Source of the DNA: Protopterus annectens | Lineage: Eukaryota > Chordata > Ceratodontiformes > Protopteridae | Direction: 5' to 3' | Assembly (NCBI RefSeq): GCF_019279795.1 | Contig: NC_056729.1 | Location: 1,865,689,983 to 1,865,753,982, forward strand | Length of the DNA stretch: 64,000 nucleotides | In this document: positions 11,931 through 23,100 of the stretch, in pieces | Layout of the letters: every line of letters begins with the position of its first letter | How positions within the stretch are numbered: position 1 is the first letter of the stretch | Program-made: the position numbers and the translations under genes | The notes under the pieces: generated by a model | Told to the model about the DNA's origin: nothing | Databases searched by the model: none | Seen by the model: only the letters and a program-made list of their open reading frames with translations

Positions 11931-12338
11931 TACTGGTCCTATGTTAGCATCAGTGACTGTATAGAGAGATTCTGCTGTATTTCTTTAGATGATCCTATGA
12001 TCTTCAAGTGGAATGAAGCATAGACAGAGCAGGCATGAAGCAGAATATGGTGGGACATGGAAATCTGTGATATAAAATCATGGTCACAGTCAAAGAAAAC
12101 TGGTACAACCGACCCACTGCACATAGTATACAGTGCTGGTGGTAATGATGGGGCTGATACAATGACACTGGACAATACTTAATGTTTTACTCAAACTAAA
12201 GATAAACTGGGAATGACATATTGTAACTAAACAATAATCCCAAAGTCTATTTGTTTCATGATGTTCCCTTCAATGTAAATTCTCTAGTGGACAAGTCTGG
12301 TAAAACATATTTGAAAGGTGTAATATTGGGCTCTGAAA
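11931..12338. other. Unassigned stretch left of the 42-bp array
   Basis: No gene or repeat recognised. Confidence 0.35.
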
Positions 12339-12836
12339 TGCTACCCACTGGTATCTCACCAAAAACAGTGACGTATGAAATGCTACCCAGTATTATCTCA
12401 CCAAAAACAGTGAAGTATGAAATGCTACCCAGTATTACCTCACCAAAAACAGTAAAGTATGAAATGCTACCCAGTATTATCTCACCAAAAACAGTGAAGT
12501 ATGAAATGCTGCCCAGTATTACCTCACCAAAAACAGTGAAGTATGAAATGCTACCCAGTATTATCTCACCAAAAACAGTGAAGTATGAAATGCTACCCAG
12601 TAGTATCTCACCAAAAACAGTGAAGTATGAAATGCTACCCAGTATTATCTCACCAAAAACAGTGAAGTATGAAATGCTACCCAGTAGTATCTCACCAAAA
12701 ACAGTGAAGTATGAAATGCTACCCAGTAGTATCTCACCAAAAACAGTGAAGTATGAAATGCTACCCAGTAGTATCTCACCAAAAACAGTGAAGTATGAAA
12801 TGCTACCCAGTATTATCTCACCAAAAACAGTGAAGT
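12339..12836. repeat. 42-bp tandem repeat, 12 units
   Basis: Twelve head-to-tail 42-bp units (atgctacccagtattatctc, then accaaaaacagtgaagtatg, then aa). Units differ at only a few positions, mainly tattatctc / tattacctc / tagtatctc. The period is divisible by three, so no stop arises within the array in several frames. That yields artificially long open frames on both strands (repeat peptide MLPSIISPKTVKYE on plus). The alternation of variants suggests higher-order duplication. Non-coding is much more likely than coding. Confidence 0.9.
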
Positions 12837-12849
12837 ACGCTCTGTATAA

Positions 12850-13150
12850 TACACAATATGAACAAGAATACTGATAATGTTGAGCCACAACCACTACACA
12901 AAAAAGAGATGAAGTAATTGAGATTTGGTTTAGTATATTATTTATTAACAATATGCAGTGATATGCACATATGCATACAAAAATGTCCAACTGGGTGAGC
13001 ATGATTAGCATAACTCTGATTACTGTACTTAGATAATGGGCTGTATGTTAAATAGTTTTGTATTTTTTAATAGTATATGCATTATGTCCTTCCTTAGATC
13101 ATTGTTACAGTATCACCAACAGCTGGGGTATCCTGCTAATGATAGCACCA
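12850..13150. other. Unassigned stretch
   Basis: AT-rich, nothing recognised. Confidence 0.35.
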
Positions 13151-13446
13151 CAGCATACCACTCAACCTCCGAGAGCAAGAAATCTGGACAAAGCTATAAA
13201 TAATGGGCGACAAAAGCCCCAAAATAGGGTACATTTTTAAATATTGCTCCTAAAAACTGAAAAAGTTGATAGAATAACAGGTTTTTCATTAGTATAAATT
13301 TTCTAAAAAATATGGTGTCAGAAACTCCAAACACCTGCCATTATTCTCTGACTTCAGAAAACCAAAAATTTATGAGGAACAAACCAAAAATATGAGGCAA
13401 AAATCTGGACAATCTGTGAAAATCTGGACAGTTCAGAGGTATGCTG
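13151..13446. mobile_element. TIR element of the CATACCTCTCAAC family, copy 1
   Basis: About 296 bp with inverted ends CAGCATACCACTCAACC (left) and the complement of CAGCATACCTCTGAACTG (right). Interior phrases gagcaagaaatctggac, aaatattgctcct and aaatctggacagtt are shared with 26774-27084 and, reversed, 51808-52111. It has no coding capacity. hAT-like is suggested by the CAG end and by the 8-bp duplication of copy 2; no clear duplication flanks this copy. Confidence 0.65.
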
Positions 13447-13469
13447 CACATCCTCTTATACCATATGTC

Positions 13470-14200
13470 CAGTGTATGACTTCAGCAAGAAAGTGCTAGA
13501 GGGGGTGCTGGCATAAAACATCTGAACGTTCTGTCCGCCAACCTGAAAACTAAACTCGTTTCAACTTTAGTCTGTCACACATGTGATCCATGTATTTTCC
13601 ATTGCTTTGGGCAGGTAAGTATCCCTGTTTTGGACTCTTCCTTTATTTCTTCTATTTCTGACAAGAATATTTAGTTTGTGTCATTGAAAAGAGGAAAATG
13701 TGACTGCAGGAGGCAAATTCCATGCAGAAACAAGCACTCAAAGTGTTTATTTTGTCCTGAAGCTTTCCATAATTATAAGGATGGTTCTATGTATCACTCA
13801 TTTATCTTTAACAACTAACAAAGTAGGCTGTTATCTTTAAGAATTTTTTAGAAAATCAGAGAGTTAAGCAGCTGACACAGGGTATGATGGCTTCACACAT
13901 CCCTCCATTGCATAAAATTAAGTGTAAAAAATCCAACCCTGAAACTTCTGCTGCTGTATGGTCATCTCATATATCTTTTTTGGGTCTCTTAATAAGTTCT
14001 TGGACCACCCTCATTCATTTGATGTTCCCTTCTCCTCAACCCTGTTAGACTGATATGGCACAACCTTCAAGGATGTCCTTTCTCATGGGCAAGACGTCCA
14101 CTTTGGATGATAAGATCTCAGCTTTTCATTCCCTTTATAATTCATTAAGGTCTCCTTTAAATATATAGATTGCACACTGTAGAATTTAAGTACTTTAATA
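13470..14200 (+). pseudogene. Fragment of another DIRS-lineage 5' region and gag start (fossil)
   Basis: At 13700-13790 the plus strand reads CDCRRQIPCRNKHSKCLFC, then PEAFHNYKD. This parallels the DIRS Gag Cys/His module (CGKQIPHKDFHSLCIPC, then LGPDH) but is far diverged. A TATA-like ggcataaaac lies upstream at about 13511-13520. Downstream traces are Ser-rich and decayed. No RT or recombinase part follows before 14278. It is best read as a truncated relic of a separate DIRS lineage; a chance match remains possible. Confidence 0.4.
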
Positions 14201-14287
14201 TTTCATGATAACTTTAGCTGTCACATCCATGGATGCCCTTGGTATATTTCTGCTCTACTCTTTCCAGTTATGCATGCTAGTTTTCTT

Positions 14288-14447
14288 GGTTACACTTGAA
14301 ACCATCGAATGTTCAGAACATCGAAGTTCTAATCATCGAGACCAGAACATCGAAGTTCAGAACATCGAAGGTTGAAAGTGTAAGTGCCAGGTAAGTAAAA
14401 GTGGTAAGTTTTGGATGTATATGCAGGGCAGCAAGGTGCTCTGCATG

Positions 14448-14501
<54 letters not shown>

Positions 14502-14823
14502 CATTTGAGTGTTGGCATTGCAGGTAAGGTATGGGAAATCTCCCGTTTAGCGCTCCCGCATATAGCGGTAAACAGGGGATTTCCCTTACCCCACTGTAGT
14601 GCGATCTTGGAGTTGGAATATTAAAGTAGGGGGGGTGTGGGGGGCACAGCCTCCCACATGGGAGGTGCAGGGGGTGCGAAGCCCCCCTGCATAAAATAGT
14701 GTTTGAGTGTTTATTTGTTTTTTTGTGGTTCACTTTGAACCTTCGATGTTCTGAATATCGATGTTCTGGTCTCGATGATTAGAACTTCGATGTTCTGAAC
14801 ATTCAATGGTTTCAAGTGGAACC
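14288..14823. mobile_element. Foldback element B of the shared-core family (9-bp TSD)
   Basis: Perfect 9-bp target duplication AGTTTTCTT at 14279-14287 and 14824-14832. Terminal inverted repeats are about 85 bp, starting GGTTNCACTTGAAACC. They are built from short inverted motifs (CATCGAATGTTCAGAACATC, then CGAGACCAGAACATCG). The interior has a (GT)n array (14449-14500) and the shared core: cactgtagtgcgatcttgga, then a G-rich run, then CCCCCCTGC. No open frame of interest. A 9-bp duplication with long TIRs suits Mutator-like elements. Confidence 0.8.
14449..14500. repeat. (GT)n microsatellite inside element B
   Basis: About 26 GT units lying between the left TIR and the shared core of the foldback element. 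Confidence 0.95.
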
Positions 14824-14839
14824 AGTTTTCTTATAAGGA

Positions 14840-15352
14840 TTCCATATCATTATTCCAGTCAATGATGTCATCATTTTTTGTTTCCTAAACTCTAAATATT
14901 TTTAACTGATAACAATAGACAAATCCTACATATTTTATACAGCTGATTCTGTTAAAACTATCGTTAACCATTTGGTGAATATGATCAAGAAAATAATCAA
15001 ACCTGCATCTACTGATATACCTAGATCCTTCAATGAATCCATAATGAAAATAAATGTATTCTGTTTTAAATGTTCACCCTTCAATCTGTTTCACAAAGCT
15101 CATGTGCTTAGTTTTTGATGTGCTTATCAGCATGTTATTTTCCTGTGTCCAATTGGTCAGTTTAGTCATGCCCTGTCCATAATAGATGTAATAATTTCCC
15201 CCATTATTAAGTCATCTGCATAGAGACTATAGAACACTTCAAAAGAAAAAGGTGCAATCTAAAAAAGTATGAGCCCAGGACAAAGCCCGTGAGACACCCC
15301 CACTGTAGCCTAGAATCTTGCCTGTCCAACTGCTTAATTATATTTACCGTGT
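14840..15352 (-). pseudogene. LINE reverse-transcriptase fragment (antisense)
   Basis: On the minus strand, about 15255-15305 reads GVSHGLCPGLILF, resembling the GVPQGSVLGPLLF motif of CR1/L2-like RTs. About 15205-15235 reads SLYADDLIMGE, the YADD catalytic box. Frames are broken by several stops and shifts, so this is a dead fragment. The 182-bp tandem array begins at its right edge. Confidence 0.6.
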
Positions 15353-16443
15353 CCAGTATAAGAACATATACTTTGGGTATAGATGACTCTGGTTTATCCT
15401 AGTTCACTTTCAATTGATAATAGGTTTAAAAAGTGCATGTGTTCAGTATGGAGTAATAGCTTCCTACTTAAATAACCTAGTATATAACAGAAGTAACATT
15501 ACTGTAAGTTCATGCAGAAGTGCTGCGTTATTTTCCAGTATAAGAACATATACTTTGGGTATAGATGACTCTGGTTTATCCTAGTTCAGTTTCACTTGAT
15601 AATAGGTTTAAAAAGTTCATGTGTTCAGTATGGAGTAATAACTTCCTTCTTAAATAACCTAGTATATAACAGAAGTAACATTACTGTAAGTTCATGCAGA
15701 AGTGCTGCGTTATTTTCCAGTATAAGAACATATACTTTGGGTATAGATGACTCTGGTTTATCCTAGTTCAGTTTCACTTGATAATAGGTTTAAAAAGTGC
15801 ATGTGTTCAGTATGGAGTAATAGCTTCCTACTTAAATAACCTAGTATATAACAGAAGTAACATTACTGTAAGTTCATGCAGAAGTGCTGCGTTATTTTCC
15901 AGTATAAGAACATATACTTTGGGTATAGATGACTCTGGTTTATCCTAGTTCAGTTTCACTTGATAATAGGTTTAAAAAGTGCATGTGTTCAGTATGGAGT
16001 AATAGCTTCCTACTTAAATAACCTAGTATATAACAGAAGTAACATTAGTGTAAGTTCATGCAGAAGTGCTGCGTTATTTTCCAGTATAAGAACATATACT
16101 TTGGGTATAGATGACTCTGGTTTATCCTAGTTCAGTTTCACTTGATAATAGGTTTAAAAAGTGCATGTGTTCAGTATGGAGTAATAGCTTCCTACTTAAA
16201 TAACCTTTATATAACAGAAGTAACATTACTGTAAGTTCATGCAGAAGTGCTGCGTTATTTTCCAGTATAAGAACATATACTTTGGGTGTAGATGACTCTG
16301 GTTTATCCTAGTTCAGTTTCACTTGATAATAGGTTTAAAAAGTGCATGTGTTCAGTATGGAGTAATAGCTTCCTACTTAAATAACCTAGTATATAACAGA
16401 AGTAACATTACTGTAAGTTCATGCAGAAGTGCTGCGTTATTTT
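15353..16443. repeat. 182-bp tandem repeat, 6 units
   Basis: Unit starts (ccagtataagaacatatact) fall at 15353, 15535, 15717, 15899, 16081 and 16262, a period of 182 bp (one unit 181). Units are nearly identical; single-base differences occur, such as gggtatagatg/gggtgtagatg. The array ends at gcgttattttc, 16443. Homogeneity implies recent amplification. No coding content. Confidence 0.95.
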
Positions 16444-16899
16444 CACTAATTCTGTCGCCTCCCTGTACTTTGCTTGGGTTCAATTTGCATGGTACGTTGT
16501 CAACATAATCTAATTTCAGTATCTGAATGTACCCGGATGTTAATAGCACAAACTACCCCTCCCCTACTATGAAGCTAAACTGTTTTCATTTTTTTCAATA
16601 TATCTACAGTCTGCTTTTTAAGAAGAAAATTTAGAATCCACACACATTTTACTGATTTGTAAGTCTTTATTACCATGTCTTATATATCAGTATCTATAAA
16701 GTAGTTTCCTATTGTACTCAATATCTTCATAGAAATTTTCTTCAAATGTTTCCAGTTTATTTATTCCAGTTTTCAAGCTGTAGTTTGACCATGTTTTCAT
16801 TTTTTTCAATTTTTATCTCCTGTATTAAGTATTTTGTTATAATGGAAATATATCTTCCTGACATTGTGTGCTTACATCATGATTATAAACATTTATTTG

Positions 16900-16900
<1 letters not shown>
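16444..16900. other. Unassigned AT-rich stretch
   Basis: No gene or repeat recognised. T-rich runs recur (ttttcatttttttcaat at 16583 and 16795), possibly a small internal duplication. Confidence 0.35.
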
Positions 16901-16903
<3 letters not shown>

Positions 16904-16944
<41 letters not shown>

Positions 16945-16960
16945 TACATGTGCATATCTA

Positions 16961-17009
<49 letters not shown>
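16904..17009. repeat. Compound (CA)n / (TA)n microsatellite
   Basis: About 17 CA units, a short mixed ATACATG segment, then about 22 TA units ending next to element C. Confidence 0.95.
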
Positions 17010-17020
17010 ATGAGATCCGT

Positions 17021-17420
17021 ACTCTTTATCGAATGGCCATTTCACCAAAAGTGAAACAGCCGAGCACACTTTTGTGAAAGTGCTTTTCACTGACAAAGCA
17101 CTTTCGTGAATGTGTGCTTAAATAAGGGTAAAAATGTGGGGAGATGGCTGCTGTTGAGATTTAGCACAATGGGGATAAGGGAATATTCCTTTTTCCCCAT
17201 TGTAGTGCAATCTCGGAGTGAAAATATAAAAGTAGGGGGGTGTGGAGTGCAGGGTGGCTTGCCCCCCTGCGCAAATGTGAGCACTATGTTTTTTTTTATT
17301 TTGTTGCTTTTTAAATTTTTTTAACAAACTTTAGTGAAAGTGCTTTTTCGGTGAAAAGCACTTTCGCTAAAGTATATTTGGCTGATGTGGTTTCGGTTGT
17401 TTTAGCTTTCGCTCAATAGT
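17021..17420. mobile_element. Foldback element C of the shared-core family (9-bp TSD)
   Basis: Direct repeat ATGAGATCC at 17010-17018 and 17421-17429. Long inverted ends start ACTCTTTATCGAATGG and, on the other side, the complement of ACTATTGAGCGAAAGC. Each end contains its own small palindromes around GTGAAAGTGCTTTTC. The core (about 17195-17270: ccccattgtagtgcaatctc, then taggggggtgtgg, then GCCCCCCTGC) matches elements A, B and D. The ends share no obvious sequence with those elements. Confidence 0.78.
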
Positions 17421-17464
17421 ATGAGATCCATATATATATATATGTATCGTTACTTACCATAATC

Positions 17465-18775
17465 GAAAAAGGCAATGATATACTAACAGAATTCAGAGAC
17501 CCCTTTAATAAAATTAATCAGGAATCTATATTATTGGATCCTAAAGAAGTAATTAGATCCTTTATTAAAAAACATACAAAATAAGTTATCAGATACTCAA
17601 ATTGAAGCACTTGATAACCCAGTTTCAGTTTTTGAAATTCAGTCTCAAATTAATGCTTTAAAATGAAATAAGGAGCCAGGTAATGACAGATTCATTCCTG
17701 AAATTTATAAATTAATGCCTAAAGAAGCTTTAATCTTATTACATATAGTTTTCTCCTTATGTAAAGATTTGGTTAATGTCCCTCCTTCATAGGTTGGTAC
17801 CTAGGGCCTATACAAGCCTAGCCATAACAATTCCCTGGCTATTTCTTCTCACACTATTTACATCCCTGGACCCCTGTATAGCAGGGCGACTGACATGATC
17901 CCCGGGGTGAATTTCCTTTCTCCCATCCAATCATCAAGGTTCCTTTTGAAGAGGGCCAAAGAGGCGCTAGCTTGACATGTATACTCTTATGCCTCCCATA
18001 TTAAAAGCTGATAAAGACCCTAGTAAATGTTCTTCTTATAGACCAATTTCTCTTTTAAATGCTGCTTATAAAATATGTTCATGTCTATTCATGCTAATAG
18101 ACTGAAGAACCTCATCACATATGACAATATTAAAAGAGTACTTGCCATAACTGATTTTGCTAATAATTCAAATGACAATTTGCCTCTAATCAGCTTGGAT
18201 ATAAATTGCGCTTTTGATTCTGTTAATTGGGATGATCTTTTCATTGCTTTGGAAGAACTGAATTTCTCTTGTAATTTCATACAACTTATTAATCAACTTT
18301 ATGAAGGATGTCAGGCCTATGTTAATATAGATACATACACCTCTCAATCCAGTCAAATTGTTAAAGGAACTAAACAAGGTTGTCCTCTGTCCCCTTTGCA
18401 TTTCACTCTTGTTATTGAGGCATTAGCTAATTTTATAAGGCTGAATTCAGAAACTGATGGTATTAAATTAAGTACTGGTATAACTTCTAAAATCCAACTG
18501 TTTGAAGACAACATCCTTCTTACTGTTAAAGTAATAATGGTTCCTTTTCGGCAATCTTTGAGACTATGGAAAGTTTTCAAAGGAAATCTGGTCTAATCTT
18601 TACTGATGGGTAAAACAAAATATTTCCAAGCAACTCCAATATCAATAATTTGAATATGAGATTTAGCAAATATATTGCTCAAGAGGCTAAACTAACATAT
18701 TGAGGAATAATATTAGCTAATAATATTACAGCTATAATACATTTTAACTATAATAATAGTCTAGCCATCATAAAG
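17465..18775 (+). pseudogene. L1/Tx1-like LINE reverse-transcriptase fragment
   Basis: Plus-strand reading gives L1-type RT motifs: KDPSKCSSYRPISLLNAAYK, LISLDINCAFDSVNW, IVKGTKQGCPLSPLHFTLVI, then a degraded DD box (FEDN where FADD is expected). Upstream, EIQSQINALK and EPGNDRFIPEIYKLMP match the region before RT. The longest intact stretch is 18075-18596 (173 codons). The RT is split by an unrelated LINE 3'-end fragment at about 17790-17985. Both ends are truncated, and several stops and shifts make it non-functional. Confidence 0.8.
17790..17985 (-). repeat. CR1-like LINE 3'-end fragment inserted in the L1-like LINE
   Basis: The antisense family 3' signature (GGTTGGTACCTAGGGCCTAT, then acaagcctagcca) and the RT-tail stretch (cccatccaatcatcaaggtt) interrupt the L1-like RT reading between its PPS and LPILKADK segments. 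That dates this piece after the L1-like copy. Confidence 0.6.
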
Positions 18776-19385
18776 AATGTCATAAACAAATGGAACAAAC
18801 TCTTCTTCACAATGGGAGAGATGCTTTCTCATCCAGTCATCCAGGTTATGTTTAAACAGGGTCATAGAAGGTCTTTGTTTGATATACATTGGTAGCCTAT
18901 TCCAGAGGAGTGGCAAACTCTCACAGACATCCCTTTTTCTCCAGCAGGTCCTATTTATGTCGCAGGCCAGGTTAAGGTCCCTGTAGCAGGTGACCCTTGT
19001 CCCATTTGACTTGCAGATGTGCAGCATTTCCATTAAGTTTGAATCCAAGATTGCCCTGTAGGCCAGGCACAAGTCTCCTCTAAGTAGTCTATACACTACT
19101 GAGTACAGTGACAGTGACTTCAGTCTGTTAATGTATAACATGTGCTAGAGACCCTGAATTTTCTTTGTTAGAGCTCTCTGAGGTCTGTCAAGCTGCTGCA
19201 AGTGCTTGGTAAGTTACATATCAATGGGGGCACTGTACTCAATTATTGGCCCGATGAGGGTTTAGTACAGGGGTGTTATGACCTCTTTCGCTCTTCAGAC
19301 AATGCCTTTGCTAATGAGGTGTGTGACATAGAATGCCTTCCTTACCACAGTAGACACATGGTGGTTAAAGTTTAGGCTACAGTCA
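18762..19385 (-). pseudogene. CR1-like LINE RT C-terminal fragment (antisense)
   Basis: Minus-strand reading 19141-18762 is open for 126 codons (INRLKSLSLYSVVYRLLRGD, then RDLNLACDINRTCW, LPLLWNRLPMYIKQRPSMTL, FKHNLDDWM). Further upstream to 19385 are thumb-domain traces (STVVRKAFYVTHLISKGI, then TLIGPIIEYSAPI, then LQQLDRPQRALTKKIQGL) with stops. It belongs to the same family as 40548-40998. The 5' part is missing; it abuts the L1-like fragment. Confidence 0.75.
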
Positions 19386-19386
19386 A

Positions 19387-19606
19387 CTCTTCATATGTGG
19401 ATCATGCCCCTTAAATTATATAACCTCTTCAGATGTGGATCATGCCCCTTAAATTATACAACCTCTTCAGATGTGGATCATGCCCCTTAAATTATATAAC
19501 CTCTTCAGATGTGGATCATGCCCCTTAAATTATATAACCTCTTCAGATGTGGATCATGTCCCTTAAATTATATAACCTCTTCAGATGTGGCTCATGCCCC
19601 TTAAAG
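19387..19606. repeat. 38-bp tandem repeat, about 6 units
   Basis: gtggatcatgccccttaaat starts at 19397, 19435, 19473, 19511, 19549 and, with one change, 19587, an exact 38-bp period. Units differ by single bases. Confidence 0.95.
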
Positions 19607-19856
19607 CCCCCTTTATAGTGTGTTTGTAGAGTTTTATGAGTGAAATTCACTGTTTTTATTACCTTTTGTCTTCACTATCACAGTTTTTCTCTCACCCTTC
19701 TTCCCTTTGTAGATTTCCATGTTTTTAGTGTTAGTTGCTCTCTGTTTCTCCTTCTTACCCATTATTTTGGGGTATTTATGGTTACCATTGTTGGTACTTT
19801 CTTTCTTTCACCCTTTTTTCCTACCTGCTCTTAGGGTATTTCTGACATACCACTGT
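19607..19856. other. T-rich unassigned stretch
   Basis: Pyrimidine-rich on the plus strand; nothing recognised. Confidence 0.35.
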
Positions 19857-20148
19857 AGATTCCCTTCAGAAGTTCGAAGTTTCAAAACTTCTAACTTCAA
19901 AAGGCCAAGACCAGAAGATTGAATTTTGAAACTTCAAACTTTATGAATGGTGATCGCTGTACAGAGTAGAATGTTATGTTTACCATTTTCCTCACTGTAG
20001 TGCGATTTTAGAGGTGGTATATTTATTTAGCAGATGTAAAAAAAAATGTATTTATTTTTTTTAACTTTGCAAAGTTTCAGAACTTTGATCTTCTGGCCTC
20101 TGCCTTTTGAAGTTTTGAAACTTCAAGCTTTAGAAGAAGATCCACCAT
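19857..20148. mobile_element. Foldback element D of the shared-core family
   Basis: Long inverted ends: left GAAGTTTCAAAACTTC, then AAAAGGCCAAGACCAGAAGA; right their complement with a few changes. Both contain GAAGTTT/AAACTTC palindromes. The core is shorter and worn (cctcactgtagtgcgatttt, then agaggtggtatatttattta) but is the same as in elements A-C. A clear target duplication was not found. Its right edge abuts the old DIRS element. Confidence 0.6.
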
Positions 20149-23100
20149 CGGTGGTATTTTCCACTCTAATTTTCTCTAAAAAAAAAAAAATCTCACTACC
20201 ATGGCTGAAAAACTTACAGGTTTTGTAATATGCACTTCCTGTGGGCATAAGATAACCAATTATACCCACAGGGAGTGTGTGTGTGTGCTGCTAGGGAGTG
20301 GCCCACCTTAAAATTCCATGCTCCATTTGTACTGGGTTTAACTGTGGCCTTGAGTGAGCATTACAATAAGCTGGTCTTAAAAGGCTTGTTTCACCTTTAC
20401 TGCATCTGTTTCATCTGCTCAAACCCACAGCAAGAAACAGAAATCTTCATCTGAGCCCGGGGAGCAGAGAAAATAGTCTCCTACTCATTCCTCAAAACCT
20501 ACTTTGGTCTTGAAGCTGTCAACCAAAATTGTGAAAAGATCAGATCTGACTCCTTCAGATCTGACTGTGGGGATGCTTTAATCTCCCAAAATCCGTAGTC
20601 CTTCTTTCTGTATGGAAGCCATTTCCCCATGGCTATGAGCACCTTTTTTTTAACAGGAGATGCTAGAAAGGATGTTGCATCCCCCTTCCACATCATCCTC
20701 TGTAAAAGTCCACCCGGAATCTCTCCTAACCAGATGTGTATAGGATTATGAGGAAGCTTCTCAGGGCTCAGATTCAGATGGGGTGTTATCAGCTCTGTCT
20801 CCCATTGGATTCATGAGCCTTCAACCTGTATTCTACCTTCTTATGTCTCCTTTTGTGATCCATCTGACCATTTCAGAGCCCTCCTATCTGAGAATCCTGA
20901 GAGTCGAATCGCCAGATCTGAAGACAGCTGGGTCTTCAACTCCAACTGTGTACCTGACTCATTTAGCCCTGATCCCCCTTGAGCAGAACTTATCTCAGAG
21001 CTGAAACTTTGCCTCCAGATCCGGTAGGATGATTTCACCTCTGAGGTTTTTTGGAACCATCCCTTCCCCTCAGTGCTTTGGTGCTGGACAGTTTGGGTTC
21101 AACTCCTCCCTTGCAGCATGAGTCCAGGCAGAGTTGAGGCTCGGCAGCTCCTGGAACTTTGTCTGCAGTGCAGCCAGCTATGGCTTCTCCCAGTCCTTCA
21201 GCCTTTGAGGTGGTGAAGAGGGTTTTGTCTTCCAATAATACAGTCTACTCTTATTTCTTCAGATTAACTTCTCAACCTCCATCAGTTCTTAGTTCTGAGC
21301 CTTATCATCCTGTCCCACAGGGACAGCCAGCCTGTTTGAGCTTCCAGGCAGTTCATCTGCAGGAACTTCCCCTATCTTCCGATACCTCTCCAGATCATTC
21401 CACTGACAAGGTCACCTAGAAGAGGTCATGCAAAAGGAGGCACATAGATTCTCCTAAGGAATATTTAACTGAAGACACTGACTTTGATAAAGGTGAGGGG
21501 TCCCCAAGGTCTCCAGCAGAAGACATCTTCTTTGGAGACATTCTAGACATCCTTTATTCAAAAAGGTGGATGGTCTTCTGATCCCCTTCCCAGCAGTCAT
21601 CAGTGTTCTTAGAAATTTTCAGGTCAAGCCCATGTATGTCTTGGGTTACCCCACCAGCTGATAACCTTATAGATCTGGCATCTCACTGGGCATGGAAGTA
21701 ACCAGATACTGTAGAGACCATTTCTTGCCACCCAAACAAAATTTTTGTCCCTCCTAAGGTTGATCCTAACTGGAGTAAGGGAGTTTTTGTTGATGCCATG
21801 GTTGTGGTGATGGCCACCAAAACAGAGCTGGCAGAACAGAGCTCTTCTGTCCATTCCAGCTAATAGGTAGTCCAGGGTATTAGACAGATTTAGAAAGTGA
21901 GTTTACTCCTCAGCAAATTTTGCTCATCAGTCACTGTATTATTTGGCATGCTTCTCTACATTGCAGAGAAATTTGATTAAAGAAATATGCAAATCTCTTC
22001 CAGTGTCCATGTCTGTGGAGGAGCGCAAGCAGTTATTTTTCACAACTGGTCACCCTTCAGTCTATCTCTAATGCTTCCAGGAGGTTAATCTCTCACACAG
22101 CCAAGGGTACCTCATGGGTGGCAGGTACAGGCACAGCCATAAGGAGACATGCCTGGATGCGCTAATATGATTTTGTGGAGCCCTTCAAGTCCTCATTGTT
22201 CAGTGCTTCCTTTGATGAGTCTTCTTTGTTTGGCACATCAGTGAAAGAAATGCTCTCCAACAGTGAGCAAGATGGGAAGACTGTGGGAGTATGTTTTTCT
22301 ACCCCACAGAGACCCTTTTCCAGGAATCAGCATGGAGGTAAAAAGATGTGGTTCCAAAAGTAGCAAGGTCCTTTCCAGGACTCATGAGAGGAAAGTTCTC
22401 CCAAAGGCAGGGTGGAAGATACCACCCTTGCAGCAGAGAAGGCCTGCATAATCAAGAGTTTTGAGATACCTTCTCAGATAAACTTTTCCAATGCTTCTGA
22501 AGGGTTGCTGACTGCTCTTCTCTGGAGGCAGTCGGGGGCACTTGTATCTGCATCTAGAAACCTGGGCATCAATCATAAAAGACACTTAGGTGCAAAAAAT
22601 TATATCCAGAAGCTATTTCATTCCTTTTGTTTGTTGTTTTGCAAATCCCGCCAACGAAACAAAAAAAGCTTCCCAACGTTCCACCAAGTCAGTTGGAGTT
22701 AGTAGCCTTAGAAATTCAAAAGCTGCTAGACGAGAGTCATCCAAGTGGTTCCACCAGACCAGAGAGGATTCAAAACTACTTGAGGTTCTTTTTAGTGCCA
22801 TAGAAGACAGAGAACATGTGACCCATTCTAGGCCACACAAATCTCAATCAGTTTGTAAAAACAAGTTCTGAGTGGTCATGGTTCAGTCCATTCTACTATT
22901 TCTATGAAGAGACAATTGGGGCCAGTCATTACCTGTTCAGATCACTGTCCTCTTGTCTCACCAACCAGGCATCTCCTTGAAAATGCCAGGAACTACTTGC
23001 ACCAACTATGTCAGTCTTTAGGCATCACAATCAGTTATCCCAAATCTTGTCTACAACCAGTCCAAGTCTTGGAATTTATAAGTGCTGACCTGGATGCCAC

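Noticed and set aside
12251-13011. Overlapping 207- and 251-codon frames as repeat-protein genes
   Set aside because: Both are created by the 42-bp tandem array whose period is divisible by three.
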